Positions 8,958-17,146 of a stretch of DNA of 54,770 nt are shown piece by piece. The number at the start of each line of letters is the position of its first letter. Within the stretch, counting starts at the first letter, position 1. The DNA lies in the NCBI RefSeq assembly GCF_001005085.2, contig NZ_LBMU02000076.1, forward strand, positions 1-54,770, given 5' to 3'. Position numbers and translations under genes: made by a program. The stretch comes from Streptomyces humi. GTDB taxonomy: Bacteria; Actinomycetota; Actinomycetes; Streptomycetales; Streptomycetaceae. Below the pieces are notes generated by a model, which was not told the DNA's origin, did no database searches, and saw nothing but the letters and a program-made list of their open reading frames with translations.

Positions 8958-8986
8958 TTCGTGCGGGCCTCGGTACCCTTGGCGGC

Positions 8987-9262
8987 ATGAGCACTCTTGA
9001 GCCCGAGCGCGGGACTGGTACGGGGACCCTCGTAGAGCCGACGCCGCAGGTGTCCCATGGCGACGGCGACCACGAGCGCTTCGCCCACTACGTCCAGAAG
9101 GACAAGATCATGGCGAGCGCGCTCGACGGCACCCCCGTCGTGGCGCTGTGCGGCAAGGTGTGGGTGCCGGGCCGTGACCCGAAGAAGTACCCCGTGTGTC
9201 CCATGTGCAAGGAGATCTACGAGTCCATGAGCGGCGGCGACGACGAGGGCAAGGACAAGTAG
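8987..9262 (+). CDS. DUF3039 small zinc-binding-like protein
   Basis: A 91-residue actinobacterial protein. A conserved block FAHYVQKDKIMASALDGTPVVALCGK is followed by YPVCPMCKEIYE, giving one Cys plus CPxC and an upstream His, which could bind a metal as a zinc ribbon. The N-terminus (Glu/Thr/Gly-rich) and acidic-lysine tail look disordered. No ribosome binding site precedes the ATG; TACCCT at 8973-8978 lies 8 bases before it, so translation may be leaderless. Function is unknown. Confidence 0.85.
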   Translation: MSTLEPERGTGTGTLVEPTPQVSHGDGDHERFAHYVQKDKIMASALDGTPVVALCGKVWVPGRDPKKYPVCPMCKEIYESMSGGDDEGKDK

Positions 9263-9289
9263 CCCACCGCTCTCCAGCTCGGCTCTCTG

Positions 9290-9326
9290 AGGCCCCGAGC
9301 GCGCTTTGGCGTGCTTCGGGGCCTTT
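9290..9326 (+). terminator. hairpin terminator after the DUF3039 gene
   Basis: AGGCCCCGAGC at 9290-9300 pairs with GCTTCGGGGCCT at 9313-9324 around a short loop, followed by TTG. It separates this gene from the sugar transport operon. Confidence 0.75.
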
Positions 9327-9496
9327 GTCGTGTCCGTGCGTTGCACGGGGTGCGTGCCCTGGTCACAGAGTGGTCGAGACCTCTTGTCGGCATGTTCATG
9401 TTGTCCCTACCCTCCGTGGTGTTGTGCAGAGCGAAACCGGCATTGCATATGTTGCAACGCCGTCCGTTGTCTCAGTGCGCTCCGGAGGGTCACTCC

Positions 9497-10786
9497 ATGA
9501 AGCTCCCCGTCCCCGCGTTCCTCGTCGCCGCCCTGTTCCTGGCCGCCTGTGCCCCGCAGACCTCCACCAACTCCGCGTCCGACAAGGACGACAGGCACGG
9601 CACCCTGCGGGTGTGGCTGTTCCAGGAGGTCGGCAACGAGCCGAAGCAGAAGGTCGTCGACTCGGTCGTCGCCGGCTTCGAGAAGGCGCACCAGGGCACC
9701 CGGGTCGACGTCGAGTACATCCCGGTCGACACGCGCGCACAGCGCGTCAAGGCCGCGTTCAACGACCCCGGGTCCGCACCGGACGTCATGGAGTACGGCA
9801 ACACCGACACCGCCGGTTACGTCCACGACGGCGGACTCCTCGACGTCACGAGGGAGTTCGGCGCCTGGCCCGCGGCCAAGGACACCGACCCGACGGCGAA
9901 GCAGTCCGTCACCGTCGCCGGCAAGGTCTACGGCGCCCCCTTCTACGTCGGGGTCCGCGCCCTCTACTACCGCACGGACGTCTTCCGGGAACTCGGCCTG
10001 AAACCACCGGCGACCCTCGCCGAGGTGGCGTCCACGGCGCGCAGGATCCGGGCCGCCAGGCCGGACCTGTACGGCCTCGTCGTCGGCGGTGCCTACACCT
10101 ACGGCGCGATGCCCTTCATCTGGGCCGACGGCGGCGAACTCGCCACGGCCGTGGGAGGTTCGTACACCTCCGCGATCGACAGCGCGGCCGCCCGGAAGGG
10201 CATCAAGCAGTACACCTCCCTCTTCGGCGACGACAACTGCCCGGCCGCCAAGTGCGCGGGCTTCGGCGGCAACGACACGGTCACCGCGTTCGCGGCGGGC
10301 AAGGCCGGGATGGCGATCGGGGGCGACTTCAGCCACGCGGCGGTGGAGGCGGGGGCCGTCAAGGGGAAGTACGCGGTGGTGCCGCTGCCGGGGGTCACGG
10401 CAGGCTCGATCGCGCCGGCCTTCGCGGGCGGCAACAACATCGGCGTGCTGAAGAGCACGACACACCGCACGCTGGCGGTCCGACTGATGGAAGAGCTGAC
10501 CTCGAAGAAGACACAGGCCTCGATGTTCGACGCGATGGGGTTCCTGCCGACGTTCACGGACGTGCGGGAACAGGTGGCCGCCAAGGAGCCGTTCGTCAAG
10601 CCGTTCGTGGCGACGCTGGCCGCGGGGGCGAGGTTCGTGCCCGCGTCGGCCGGGTGGTCGGCGATCGATTCCTCGCTGGTGCTGCCGACGATGTTCCAGG
10701 AGGTCATCAGCGGCAAGAAGGACGTGGCGGGGGCATCCGAGGAAGCGGCGAAGAAGATGGACTCGGCGTTCGGGGCGGCGGGATGA
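9497..10786 (+). CDS. ABC transporter sugar-binding lipoprotein
   Basis: A 429-residue extracellular solute-binding protein (family 1, carbohydrate uptake). The signal peptide ends in a lipobox (LAAC, lipidated Cys18), so it is tethered to the outer face of the membrane. Typical features are LRVWLFQEVGNEPKQKVVDSVVAGFEK at the N-lobe, APDVMEYGNTDTAGYV and MPFIWADGGE. GGAGGG at 9484-9489 fixes the ATG at 9497. It is the first gene of a four-gene operon with two permeases and a GH20 hexosaminidase, so an N-acetylglucosamine-containing oligosaccharide is a likely ligand. That ligand is an inference from context. Confidence 0.9.
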   Translation: MKLPVPAFLVAALFLAACAPQTSTNSASDKDDRHGTLRVWLFQEVGNEPKQKVVDSVVAGFEKAHQGTRVDVEYIPVDTRAQRVKAAFNDPGSAPDVMEYGNTDTAGYVHDGGLLDVTREFGAWPAAKDTDPTAKQSVTVAGKVYGAPFYVGVRALYYRTDVFRELGLKPPATLAEVASTARRIRAARPDLYGLVVGGAYTYGAMPFIWADGGELATAVGGSYTSAIDSAAARKGIKQYTSLFGDDNCPAAKCAGFGGNDTVTAFAAGKAGMAIGGDFSHAAVEAGAVKGKYAVVPLPGVTAGSIAPAFAGGNNIGVLKSTTHRTLAVRLMEELTSKKTQASMFDAMGFLPTFTDVREQVAAKEPFVKPFVATLAAGARFVPASAGWSAIDSSLVLPTMFQEVISGKKDVAGASEEAAKKMDSAFGAAG

Positions 10787-11769
10787 CGCCCACCGGGGTG
10801 GGGGCTGCGGTGCCTTCGCGGGTGCGGGTGCGTCGTGGCTTGTCGCGCCCACGCGGCGGCAGCCGCAAATACGATGCAGCCCCGCGCCCCTTCGGGGGCG
10901 CCGGGTGGCACCCTTGGCTGTATCTCGCCCCCGCTCTCGTGATCCTCGGAGGGCTGCTTCTCTACCCCATCTACCAGTTGGGGCTGATCTCGGTCTTCCG
11001 GTACACCCAGGCCCAGGTCAGCGGCGGGGAACCCACCGCCTTCGTCGGAGTCGACAACTACGCGGACGTCTTCGGCGACGAGCAGTTCTGGTCGGTCCTG
11101 CTGGCCACCGTCCTCTTCGCCGCCGCCTGTGTCGTGTCGACGCTCGCCGTCGGCTGCGCGCTCGCGGTCCTGCTCACGCGGGTGCGGGCGCTGCCCCGGC
11201 TGGTGCTGATGCTGGCCGCGCTGGGGGCCTGGGCGACCCCGGCCGTCACCGGGTCGACCGTCTGGCTGTTTCTCTTCGACCCGGACTTCGGGCCCGTCAA
11301 CCGGGTCCTCGGACTGGGGGACCACTCCTGGACGTACGGGCGGTACAGCGCCTTCCTGCTGGTGCTGCTCGAGGTGGTGTGGTGCTCGTTCCCGTTCGTC
11401 ATGGTCACCGTGTACGCCGGGATCCGGGCCGTGCCTTCCGAGGTGCTGGAGGCCGCCGCGCTGGACGGGGCCTCGCCGTGGCGGGTCTGGCGGTCGGTGC
11501 TGGCGCCGATGCTGCGGCCGGTCCTGACAGTCGTCACCATCCAGTCGGTGATCTGGGACTTCAAGGTGTTCACCCAGATCTACGTGATGACCGGCGGGGG
11601 CGGTATCGCCGGGCAGAACCTGGTGCTGAACGTCTACGCCTACCAGCAGGCCTTCGCCTCCTCGCAGTACGGGCTGGGCGCCGCCATCGGTGTCGTCACG
11701 CTGCTGGTCCTGCTCGCCGTGACCCTGGTGTACCTGCGGCTGCTGCGCCGGCAGGGGGAGGAGCTGTGA
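10783..11769 (+). CDS. ABC sugar transporter permease (MalF-like)
   Basis: A 328-residue inner membrane permease with six predicted membrane segments, starting at WLYLAPALVILGGLLLYPIYQ. The EAA loop that contacts the ATPase is EVLEAAALDGASPWRVWRSV. The ATG overlaps the stop of the binding-protein gene (ATGA). The first 40 residues or so are odd: bases 10811-10903 match the dispersed Streptomyces hairpin repeat, so a normally intergenic element is translated as a basic, Arg/Gly/Pro-rich N-terminal tail. No in-frame start exists between the repeat and the first membrane segment, so at least part of the repeat must be coding. Confidence 0.9.
   Translation: MTPTGVGAAVPSRVRVRRGLSRPRGGSRKYDAAPRPFGGAGWHPWLYLAPALVILGGLLLYPIYQLGLISVFRYTQAQVSGGEPTAFVGVDNYADVFGDEQFWSVLLATVLFAAACVVSTLAVGCALAVLLTRVRALPRLVLMLAALGAWATPAVTGSTVWLFLFDPDFGPVNRVLGLGDHSWTYGRYSAFLLVLLEVVWCSFPFVMVTVYAGIRAVPSEVLEAAALDGASPWRVWRSVLAPMLRPVLTVVTIQSVIWDFKVFTQIYVMTGGGGIAGQNLVLNVYAYQQAFASSQYGLGAAIGVVTLLVLLAVTLVYLRLLRRQGEEL
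10811..10903 (-). repeat. dispersed hairpin repeat inside a coding sequence
   Basis: Read on the minus strand it runs GCGCCCC-loop-GGGGCGCGGGGC, then CGTATTTGCGGCTGCCGC and CGTGGGCGCGACAAGCCACG. It contains hairpins GCGCCCC/GGGGCGC (10884-10901) and GCGGC/GCCGC. This is the second common form of the Streptomyces intergenic repeat, here inside a permease gene. Confidence 0.65.
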
Positions 11770-12620
11770 CCGTGGTGAATCTTGTGCGCGGGTTCGTAAG
11801 GCGCCCGGGGCGTACGGCGGCCGAGGCGGCGGCCCTGGTGATCGCCGTCGTCGTCGCCTTCCCGCTGTACTGGATGGTGCTGGGTGCCTTCAGACCGGCC
11901 GGCGAGATCGAGTCCGGCCGGCCCCGGCCGTGGACGCTCGCGCCGTCCCTGGACTCCTTCCGGCGGGTGTTCGGGCAGCAGGAATTCGGCCGCTACTTCG
12001 TCAACAGTCTCGTCGTCGCCGGCAGTGTGGTGGTCGTCTCGGGACTCGTCGCCTTTCTCGCGGCGACCGCCGTGACCCGATTCCGGTTCCGCTTCCGGAC
12101 CACCCTGCTGATCATGTTTCTGGTGGCCCAGATGGTGCCCGTGGAGGCCCTCGCCATCCCGTTGTTCTTCCAGCTGCGGAACCTCGGTCTGCTGAACACG
12201 CTGGGCTCGCTGATCCTGCCCCACATCGCCTTCTCGCTGCCCTTCGCGATCTGGATGCTGCGGGGGTTCGTGAAAGGGGTGCCCGAGGCGCTGGAGGAGG
12301 CCGCGTACATCGACGGGGCGAGCCGTGTGCGCTTTCTCTGGCAGATCCTTTTCCCGCTCGTCCTGCCGGGGCTCGTGGCCACGAGCGTGTTTTCCTTCAT
12401 CTCGGCCTGGAACGACTTCCTCTTCGCCAAGTCCTTCATCATCAGCGACACTTCGCAGTCCACGCTGCCGATGGCGCTGCTGGTGTTCTTCAAGCCGGAC
12501 GACCCGGACTGGGGCGGGGTCATGGCGGCCTCCACGGTGATGACGGTTCCGGTGCTGGTGTTCTTCGTTCTCGTACAGCGAAGGCTGGTCTCAGGACTGG
12601 CCGGAGCGGTCAAGGAGTGA
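11766..12620 (+). CDS. ABC sugar transporter permease (MalG-like)
   Basis: A 284-residue permease with about six membrane segments (ALVIAVVVAFPLYWMVLGAF first). Its EAA loop is EALEEAAYIDGASRVRFLW. The GTG at 11766 overlaps the stop of the first permease (GTGA), so the two are co-translated and should form a heterodimer. No ATP-binding gene occurs in the operon; streptomycetes commonly energise such importers with the shared ATPase MsiK, which is the likely partner by inference. Confidence 0.9.
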   Translation: MTVVNLVRGFVRRPGRTAAEAAALVIAVVVAFPLYWMVLGAFRPAGEIESGRPRPWTLAPSLDSFRRVFGQQEFGRYFVNSLVVAGSVVVVSGLVAFLAATAVTRFRFRFRTTLLIMFLVAQMVPVEALAIPLFFQLRNLGLLNTLGSLILPHIAFSLPFAIWMLRGFVKGVPEALEEAAYIDGASRVRFLWQILFPLVLPGLVATSVFSFISAWNDFLFAKSFIISDTSQSTLPMALLVFFKPDDPDWGGVMAASTVMTVPVLVFFVLVQRRLVSGLAGAVKE

Positions 12621-12621
12621 C

Positions 12622-14259
12622 GTGGTGGACGTGATGGATGTGATTCCCGGACCTCTGGACGTGCTGTCCCACGGGGACGGTTTCTTCGAACTGGACGCCG
12701 GCACCGGACTCGCGGCGGGGGAGGGCGCGGAGCGTACCGAGCGCTGGCTGCGCGGCACGCTGGGGGCGGCCACCGGACTGCCGCTGCCGCCGGGCGGAAG
12801 CACGGACGACAACGTCATTCGGCTCTCCGTCGATCCGGCGGTGACCGCGGAACTCGGTGCGGAGGGCTACCGGCTCACGGTCGCCCCCACCGGTGTGCGG
12901 GTGGCAGGTGGCGGTCCCGCCGGGCTTTTCTGGGGCGCCCAGACACTGCGTCAGCTGCTCGGCCCCGACGCCTTTCGGCGTGCCCCGCTGCCCGGCGGTT
13001 CCCGGCGGCTGCCGTTGTGCCGCCTCCAGGACGCGCCGCGATTCCCCTGGCGCGGCCTCATGCTCGACGTCGCCCGGCACTTCATGCCGAAGGAAGGCGT
13101 CCTGCGCTACCTCGATCTCATGGCGGCGCACAAACTCAACGTCTTCCACTTCCATCTGACGGACGACCAGGGATGGCGCATCCGGATCGAGCGGTACCCC
13201 CTGCTCACCGAGGTCGGCTCCTGGCGGCCCCGCACGAAATTCGGCCACCGGGCCTCACCGCTGTGGGAGGAGAAGCCCCACGGCGGCCACTACACCCAGG
13301 ACGACATCCGGGAGATCGTCGCCTACGCGGCCGAGCGGCATATCACCGTCGTCCCCGAAATCGACGTACCGGGGCACTCGCAGGCCGCCGTCGCCGCGTA
13401 TCCGGAACTCGGCAACACCGATGTCATCGACACCGCCTCCCTGACCGTCTGGGACACCTGGGGGATCTCTCCGAACGTACTCGCCCCCACTGACAACACC
13501 CTGCGCTTCTACGAGGGGGTGTTCGAGGAAGTGCTGGAGCTGTTCCCGTCGGAGTTCATTCACGTCGGCGGCGACGAATGCCTCAAGGACCAGTGGCGGG
13601 CCTCCCCGGCCGCACAGGCCCGCATCAAGGAACTCGGGCTCGCCGGCGAGGACGAGTTGCAGGCGTGGTTCGTCGGCCACTTCGCGAAGTGGCTCTCCGC
13701 GCGCGGGCGCAGACTGATCGGCTGGGACGAGATCCTGGAGGGCGGTGTCGCCGAGGGCGCGGCCGTGGCGTCGTGGCGCGGTTACGGCGGCGGGATCGCG
13801 GCCGCGCGGGCCGGCCACGACGTCGTCATGTGCCCCGAGCAGCACGTGTATCTGGACCACCGGCAGGCGGACGGCGCGGACGAGCCGGTACCGATCGGAT
13901 ATGTGCGCACCCTGGAGGACGTGTATCGGTTCGAGCCCGTTCCACCGGGGCTCGACGAATCCCAGGCCCACCGGATCCTGGGCACCCAGGCCAACCTGTG
14001 GACCGAGGTGATGGAGGACCACGCGCGCGTGGACTACCAGGCGTTCCCCCGGCTGGCCGCCTTCGCCGAGGTCGCCTGGAGCGCGCTGCCGGCTCCTCCG
14101 GAACGGGACTTCGCCGGCTTCGAGCGCCGTATGGCCACCCACTACCGGCGGCTCGACGCCCTCGGGGTCGCCTACCGGCCACCGGCCGGGCCCCTGCCCT
14201 GGCAGCGTCGCCCGGGGGTGCCGGGGCGCCCGATCGACGGCCCGCCCCCGAACCGGTAG
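12622..14259 (+). CDS. cytoplasmic beta-N-acetylhexosaminidase, GH20
   Basis: A 545-residue glycoside hydrolase family 20 enzyme removing terminal beta-N-acetylhexosamine by substrate-assisted catalysis. The N-terminal GH20b domain (about 8-135) is followed by the TIM barrel from RFPWRGLMLDVARHF. The catalytic pair is D318-E319 in HVGGDECLK. FHFHLTDDQGWRIRIE and VPEIDVPGHSQAA are family hallmarks. There is no signal peptide, so it acts on sugars already imported, consistent with its position directly after the permeases (AAGGAG at 12612-12617). GTG 12625 is an alternative start. Substrate may be chitobiose or another GlcNAc disaccharide. Confidence 0.92.
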   Translation: MVDVMDVIPGPLDVLSHGDGFFELDAGTGLAAGEGAERTERWLRGTLGAATGLPLPPGGSTDDNVIRLSVDPAVTAELGAEGYRLTVAPTGVRVAGGGPAGLFWGAQTLRQLLGPDAFRRAPLPGGSRRLPLCRLQDAPRFPWRGLMLDVARHFMPKEGVLRYLDLMAAHKLNVFHFHLTDDQGWRIRIERYPLLTEVGSWRPRTKFGHRASPLWEEKPHGGHYTQDDIREIVAYAAERHITVVPEIDVPGHSQAAVAAYPELGNTDVIDTASLTVWDTWGISPNVLAPTDNTLRFYEGVFEEVLELFPSEFIHVGGDECLKDQWRASPAAQARIKELGLAGEDELQAWFVGHFAKWLSARGRRLIGWDEILEGGVAEGAAVASWRGYGGGIAAARAGHDVVMCPEQHVYLDHRQADGADEPVPIGYVRTLEDVYRFEPVPPGLDESQAHRILGTQANLWTEVMEDHARVDYQAFPRLAAFAEVAWSALPAPPERDFAGFERRMATHYRRLDALGVAYRPPAGPLPWQRRPGVPGRPIDGPPPNR

Positions 14260-14519
14260 CCCTCGCCCGTCAGCTCCCCGCCCCGAACGCGTAATGGAAA
14301 AAGACCTCAAGGGTCACCGAAGAGTGTCAATCAGGACTCACCGGTGATGGCGTGTGAAAACGGTCCATGCCGCCGGTGAGGTGGGCGAATGCCTCCTAGC
14401 GGACCCGTGCGTTCGAGGCTTGCGAAGATGTGCCAGAGTTGCCACGTCCGCCCTGTGAGCACGTACCGTACGGCCACACAGGTGGGACCAGGTGGGGCAG
14501 CGGGAAGGGGCAGCCGGTT

Positions 14520-15413
14520 TTGACCACGCACGCACCGCAGGCGGGGCAGTCCGTCACGCTGCCCACGACGCTGAACGAGGCAGTGGCGGCCCTCACCGAC
14601 ATGCCCGCCGCGGTCCCCGTGGCCGGCGGCACCGACCTGATGGCCGCCGTCAACGCCGGGCAGCTGCGGCCCGCCGCGCTCGTCGGTCTCGGCCGGATCA
14701 GCGAGATCCGCGGCTGGCAGTACCAGGACGGCAACGCGCTGCTCGGCGCCGGCCTCACACACGCGCGCATGGGGCGCCCCGACTTCGCCGCGCTGATCCC
14801 GGCGCTCGCCGCCGCCGCGCGGGCCGCCGGTCCACCGCACATCCGCAACGCGGGCACCCTGGGCGGCAACATCGCCACGGCCGCGCCCACCGGCGACGCG
14901 CTGCCGGTCCTCGCCGCCCTGGAGGCGACGCTGATCATCGCGGGGCCCGGCGGGTCCCGCCGGGAGATCCCGGTGTCGCACCTGCTGGCCGGCGTGGAGA
15001 TGCTCCGCGCGGGCGAGCTGATCGGCTTCGTGCGGGTGCCGCTGCTGCACGCCCCGCAGGTCTTCCTGAAGGCGACCGGACGCACCGGTCCGGGCCGCTC
15101 GGTGGCCTCCGTGGCGCTCGTCCTCGACCCCGCGCGGCGCGGCGTCAGATGTGCCGTCGGTGCCATAGCGCCGATGCCGCTGCGGCCCCTGGAGGCCGAG
15201 CAGTGGGTGGCGAGGCTCATCGACTGGGACAACGACCGGGCGCTGGTCCCGGAGGCGCTGGCCGCGTTCGGCGAGTACGTGGCCGCCGCCTGCATCCCGG
15301 ACCCGGCCCCCGAGCCCGACGGCTCGGTGCCCACGCTTCCGCCCGCCGTACTGCACCTGCGGCGCACCGTCGCCGCGCTGGCCCGACGAGCACTGGGGAG
15401 GGCGCTGTCATGA
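14520..15413 (+). CDS. FAD-binding subunit of a molybdenum hydroxylase-like enzyme (CoxM/XdhB type)
   Basis: A 297-residue FAD-binding medium subunit. The FAD motifs are VAGGTDLMAAVNAG near the N-terminus and IRNAGTLGGNIATAAPTGDALP in the middle. The CO-dehydrogenase flavoprotein C-terminal domain follows (LKATGRTGPGRSVASVALV). A TTG at 14520 is preferred because GGGAAGGGG lies at 14502-14510 and no ATG or GTG fits nearby. Its stop overlaps the start of the [2Fe-2S] subunit gene. In the family it passes electrons from the iron-sulfur clusters to an acceptor. Confidence 0.85.
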   Translation: MTTHAPQAGQSVTLPTTLNEAVAALTDMPAAVPVAGGTDLMAAVNAGQLRPAALVGLGRISEIRGWQYQDGNALLGAGLTHARMGRPDFAALIPALAAAARAAGPPHIRNAGTLGGNIATAAPTGDALPVLAALEATLIIAGPGGSRREIPVSHLLAGVEMLRAGELIGFVRVPLLHAPQVFLKATGRTGPGRSVASVALVLDPARRGVRCAVGAIAPMPLRPLEAEQWVARLIDWDNDRALVPEALAAFGEYVAAACIPDPAPEPDGSVPTLPPAVLHLRRTVAALARRALGRALS

Positions 15414-17146
15414 CCGACGACCAGCACGCGGAGGGTGCGCCCTCCGGTGGCGGCCGGTGGGACCCGCTGCCCCAGGGCGACTACGACGACGGTGCGACCG
15501 CGTTCGTGAAGCTCCCCGAGGGCGGCATCGAGGCCCTGCTGTCCGGTGACAGTCCGCTGGCCGCGCCCGGACACGGTTACGTACCGCCGCAGATAGCGGT
15601 CGCTCCGGACAGCGAGACCTGGGGCGCGCCGGGCGAGGGAGGCCGGTGGCCCGACCCCGACGCGGTCCCCCAGGAGCAGTCCGGCGGCGACCGGTTCACG
15701 TACAACCCCGCCTCGACGCAGCAGTGGACGTACGAGGAACCGCCGCCCGCGCCCGGTCACGATGTGACCGGGCAGTGGTCGATTCCGGTCGCAAGTGGCG
15801 ATACTCCGGACGAATCCGGCGAGTTCACCACATCCGCGCTCATGGAGCAGTGGGGCGGCACACCCCCGTCGACCCTCCCGGGCGGTGCCCCCGCCCCCTG
15901 GGCGACGGAGACCCAGACCTGGGAGCACCCCGCGGAGGCCCCTGGAGCCCCCGCTGGCGCCCCGTCGCGGCACGGCCCCACTCCGCCCGCTGCTCACGCC
16001 CCCGGGCCCGCTGACGGCCCGCCTGCGGCCGGCGGTGCCGAGGAGGGCGAAACGGGCGGACCCTCCGAAACGGGCCGACCGCCCGGGGCCGCGGCACATG
16101 AGCACGGCCACGAGCACGCCCACGAGCCCGCGGCGGCCGACGGCCCGGGCGGAACCGGTGAACCGGATGCGGTCGGGGAGCGGGCCGAAACGGACGCACC
16201 CGACGACGAGAACCACACCGGCGGTGCGGACGGGGCAGAACCCGACGACGGCGAGACCGAGGCGGTCGACGACCACCCCCTCGCCTCCTACGTCCTGCGG
16301 GTCAACGGCACGGACCGCCCCGTCACCGACGCCTGGATCGGCGAGTCCCTGCTCTACGTCCTGCGGGAGCGCCTCGGCCTGGCCGGCGCCAAGGACGGCT
16401 GCTCGCAGGGCGAGTGCGGCGCCTGCAACGTCCAGGTCGACGGCCGTCTCGTGGCCTCCTGCCTGGTTCCGGCCGTGACCGCCGCCGGCAGCGAGGTGCG
16501 CACCGTGGAGGGCCTCGCCCAGGACGGCCGGCCCTCCGACGTCCAGCGCGCCCTGGCCCGCTGCGGAGCGGTCCAGTGCGGCTTCTGCGTCCCCGGCATG
16601 GCGATGACCCTCCACGACCTGCTGGAGGGCAACCCGGCCCCGACCGAGCTGGAGACCCGCCAGGCCCTGTGCGGCAACCTCTGCCGCTGCTCCGGCTACC
16701 GGGGCGTCCTGGACGCCGTCCAGGACGTCGTCGCCGAACGCGAGGCACACGCCGCCGCCGACGCCGAGACGGACGGCGACGAGGCCCGTATCCCGCATCA
16801 GGCGGGACCGGGCGCCGGCGGCGTCAACGCGTCGGCGTTCGACTCCCCGGGCACGTTCGGGGCGGGCATCCACGTCCCGCACGAGCAGTCGTACGACCAG
16901 TCCTTCGGCGGCAACCAGTCGTTCAACGCCGACCAGTCGTTCGGAGGCAACCAGTCCTTCGGCGGCGACCAGACGTTCGGTGGCAACCAGTCGTTCAACG
17001 CCGACCAGTCCTTCGGTGGCAACCAGTCGTTCAACGCCGACCAGTCCTTCGGCGGCGACCAGACGTTCGGCGGCAACCAGACGTTCGGCGATCAAGGCCA
17101 GGGTTACGACGACCAGCCCTACGGCCCGGACGGAGGCCAGGCGTGA
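15410..17146 (+). CDS. [2Fe-2S] subunit (CoxS type) with long disordered N-terminus and Q/N repeat tail
   Basis: A 578-residue protein whose middle (about 285-450) is a normal CoxS-type small subunit. The plant-type cluster ligands are C331, C336, C339 and C351 (CSQGECGAC); the second cluster uses C390, C393, C425 and C427 (CGFC, CGNLCRC). Around this lies unusual sequence. The first 285 residues are Pro/Gly/Glu/Thr-rich and probably disordered, with an acidic, His-rich stretch. The tail has eleven hexapeptide repeats (QSFGGN, QSFNAD, QTFGGN) ending in a Gly/Asp/Tyr-rich segment. Ordinary CoxS proteins are about 160-170 residues. The start ATG overlaps the FAD subunit stop and has GGGGAGG at 15395-15401. 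Confidence 0.88.
   Translation: MTDDQHAEGAPSGGGRWDPLPQGDYDDGATAFVKLPEGGIEALLSGDSPLAAPGHGYVPPQIAVAPDSETWGAPGEGGRWPDPDAVPQEQSGGDRFTYNPASTQQWTYEEPPPAPGHDVTGQWSIPVASGDTPDESGEFTTSALMEQWGGTPPSTLPGGAPAPWATETQTWEHPAEAPGAPAGAPSRHGPTPPAAHAPGPADGPPAAGGAEEGETGGPSETGRPPGAAAHEHGHEHAHEPAAADGPGGTGEPDAVGERAETDAPDDENHTGGADGAEPDDGETEAVDDHPLASYVLRVNGTDRPVTDAWIGESLLYVLRERLGLAGAKDGCSQGECGACNVQVDGRLVASCLVPAVTAAGSEVRTVEGLAQDGRPSDVQRALARCGAVQCGFCVPGMAMTLHDLLEGNPAPTELETRQALCGNLCRCSGYRGVLDAVQDVVAEREAHAAADAETDGDEARIPHQAGPGAGGVNASAFDSPGTFGAGIHVPHEQSYDQSFGGNQSFNADQSFGGNQSFGGDQTFGGNQSFNADQSFGGNQSFNADQSFGGDQTFGGNQTFGDQGQGYDDQPYGPDGGQA
16898..17095 (+). repeat. eleven 18-bp tandem repeats encoding QSF(G/N)xx hexapeptides
   Basis: Eleven in-frame 18-bp units, the first at 16898-16915 and the last at 17078-17095. 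The unit order is GGN, NAD, GGN, GGD, GGN, NAD, GGN, NAD, GGD, GGN, GDQ after Gln-Ser/Thr-Phe. Units differ mainly at third positions. Expect copy number to vary between strains. Confidence 0.95.

Noticed and set aside
14396..17095. 899-residue minus-strand frame with repeated ERLVA-like units
   Set aside because: The repeats are just the antisense reading of the 18-bp array in the [2Fe-2S] gene.
16898..17095. Possible CRISPR array
   Set aside because: Units are adjacent 18-bp coding repeats without spacers.
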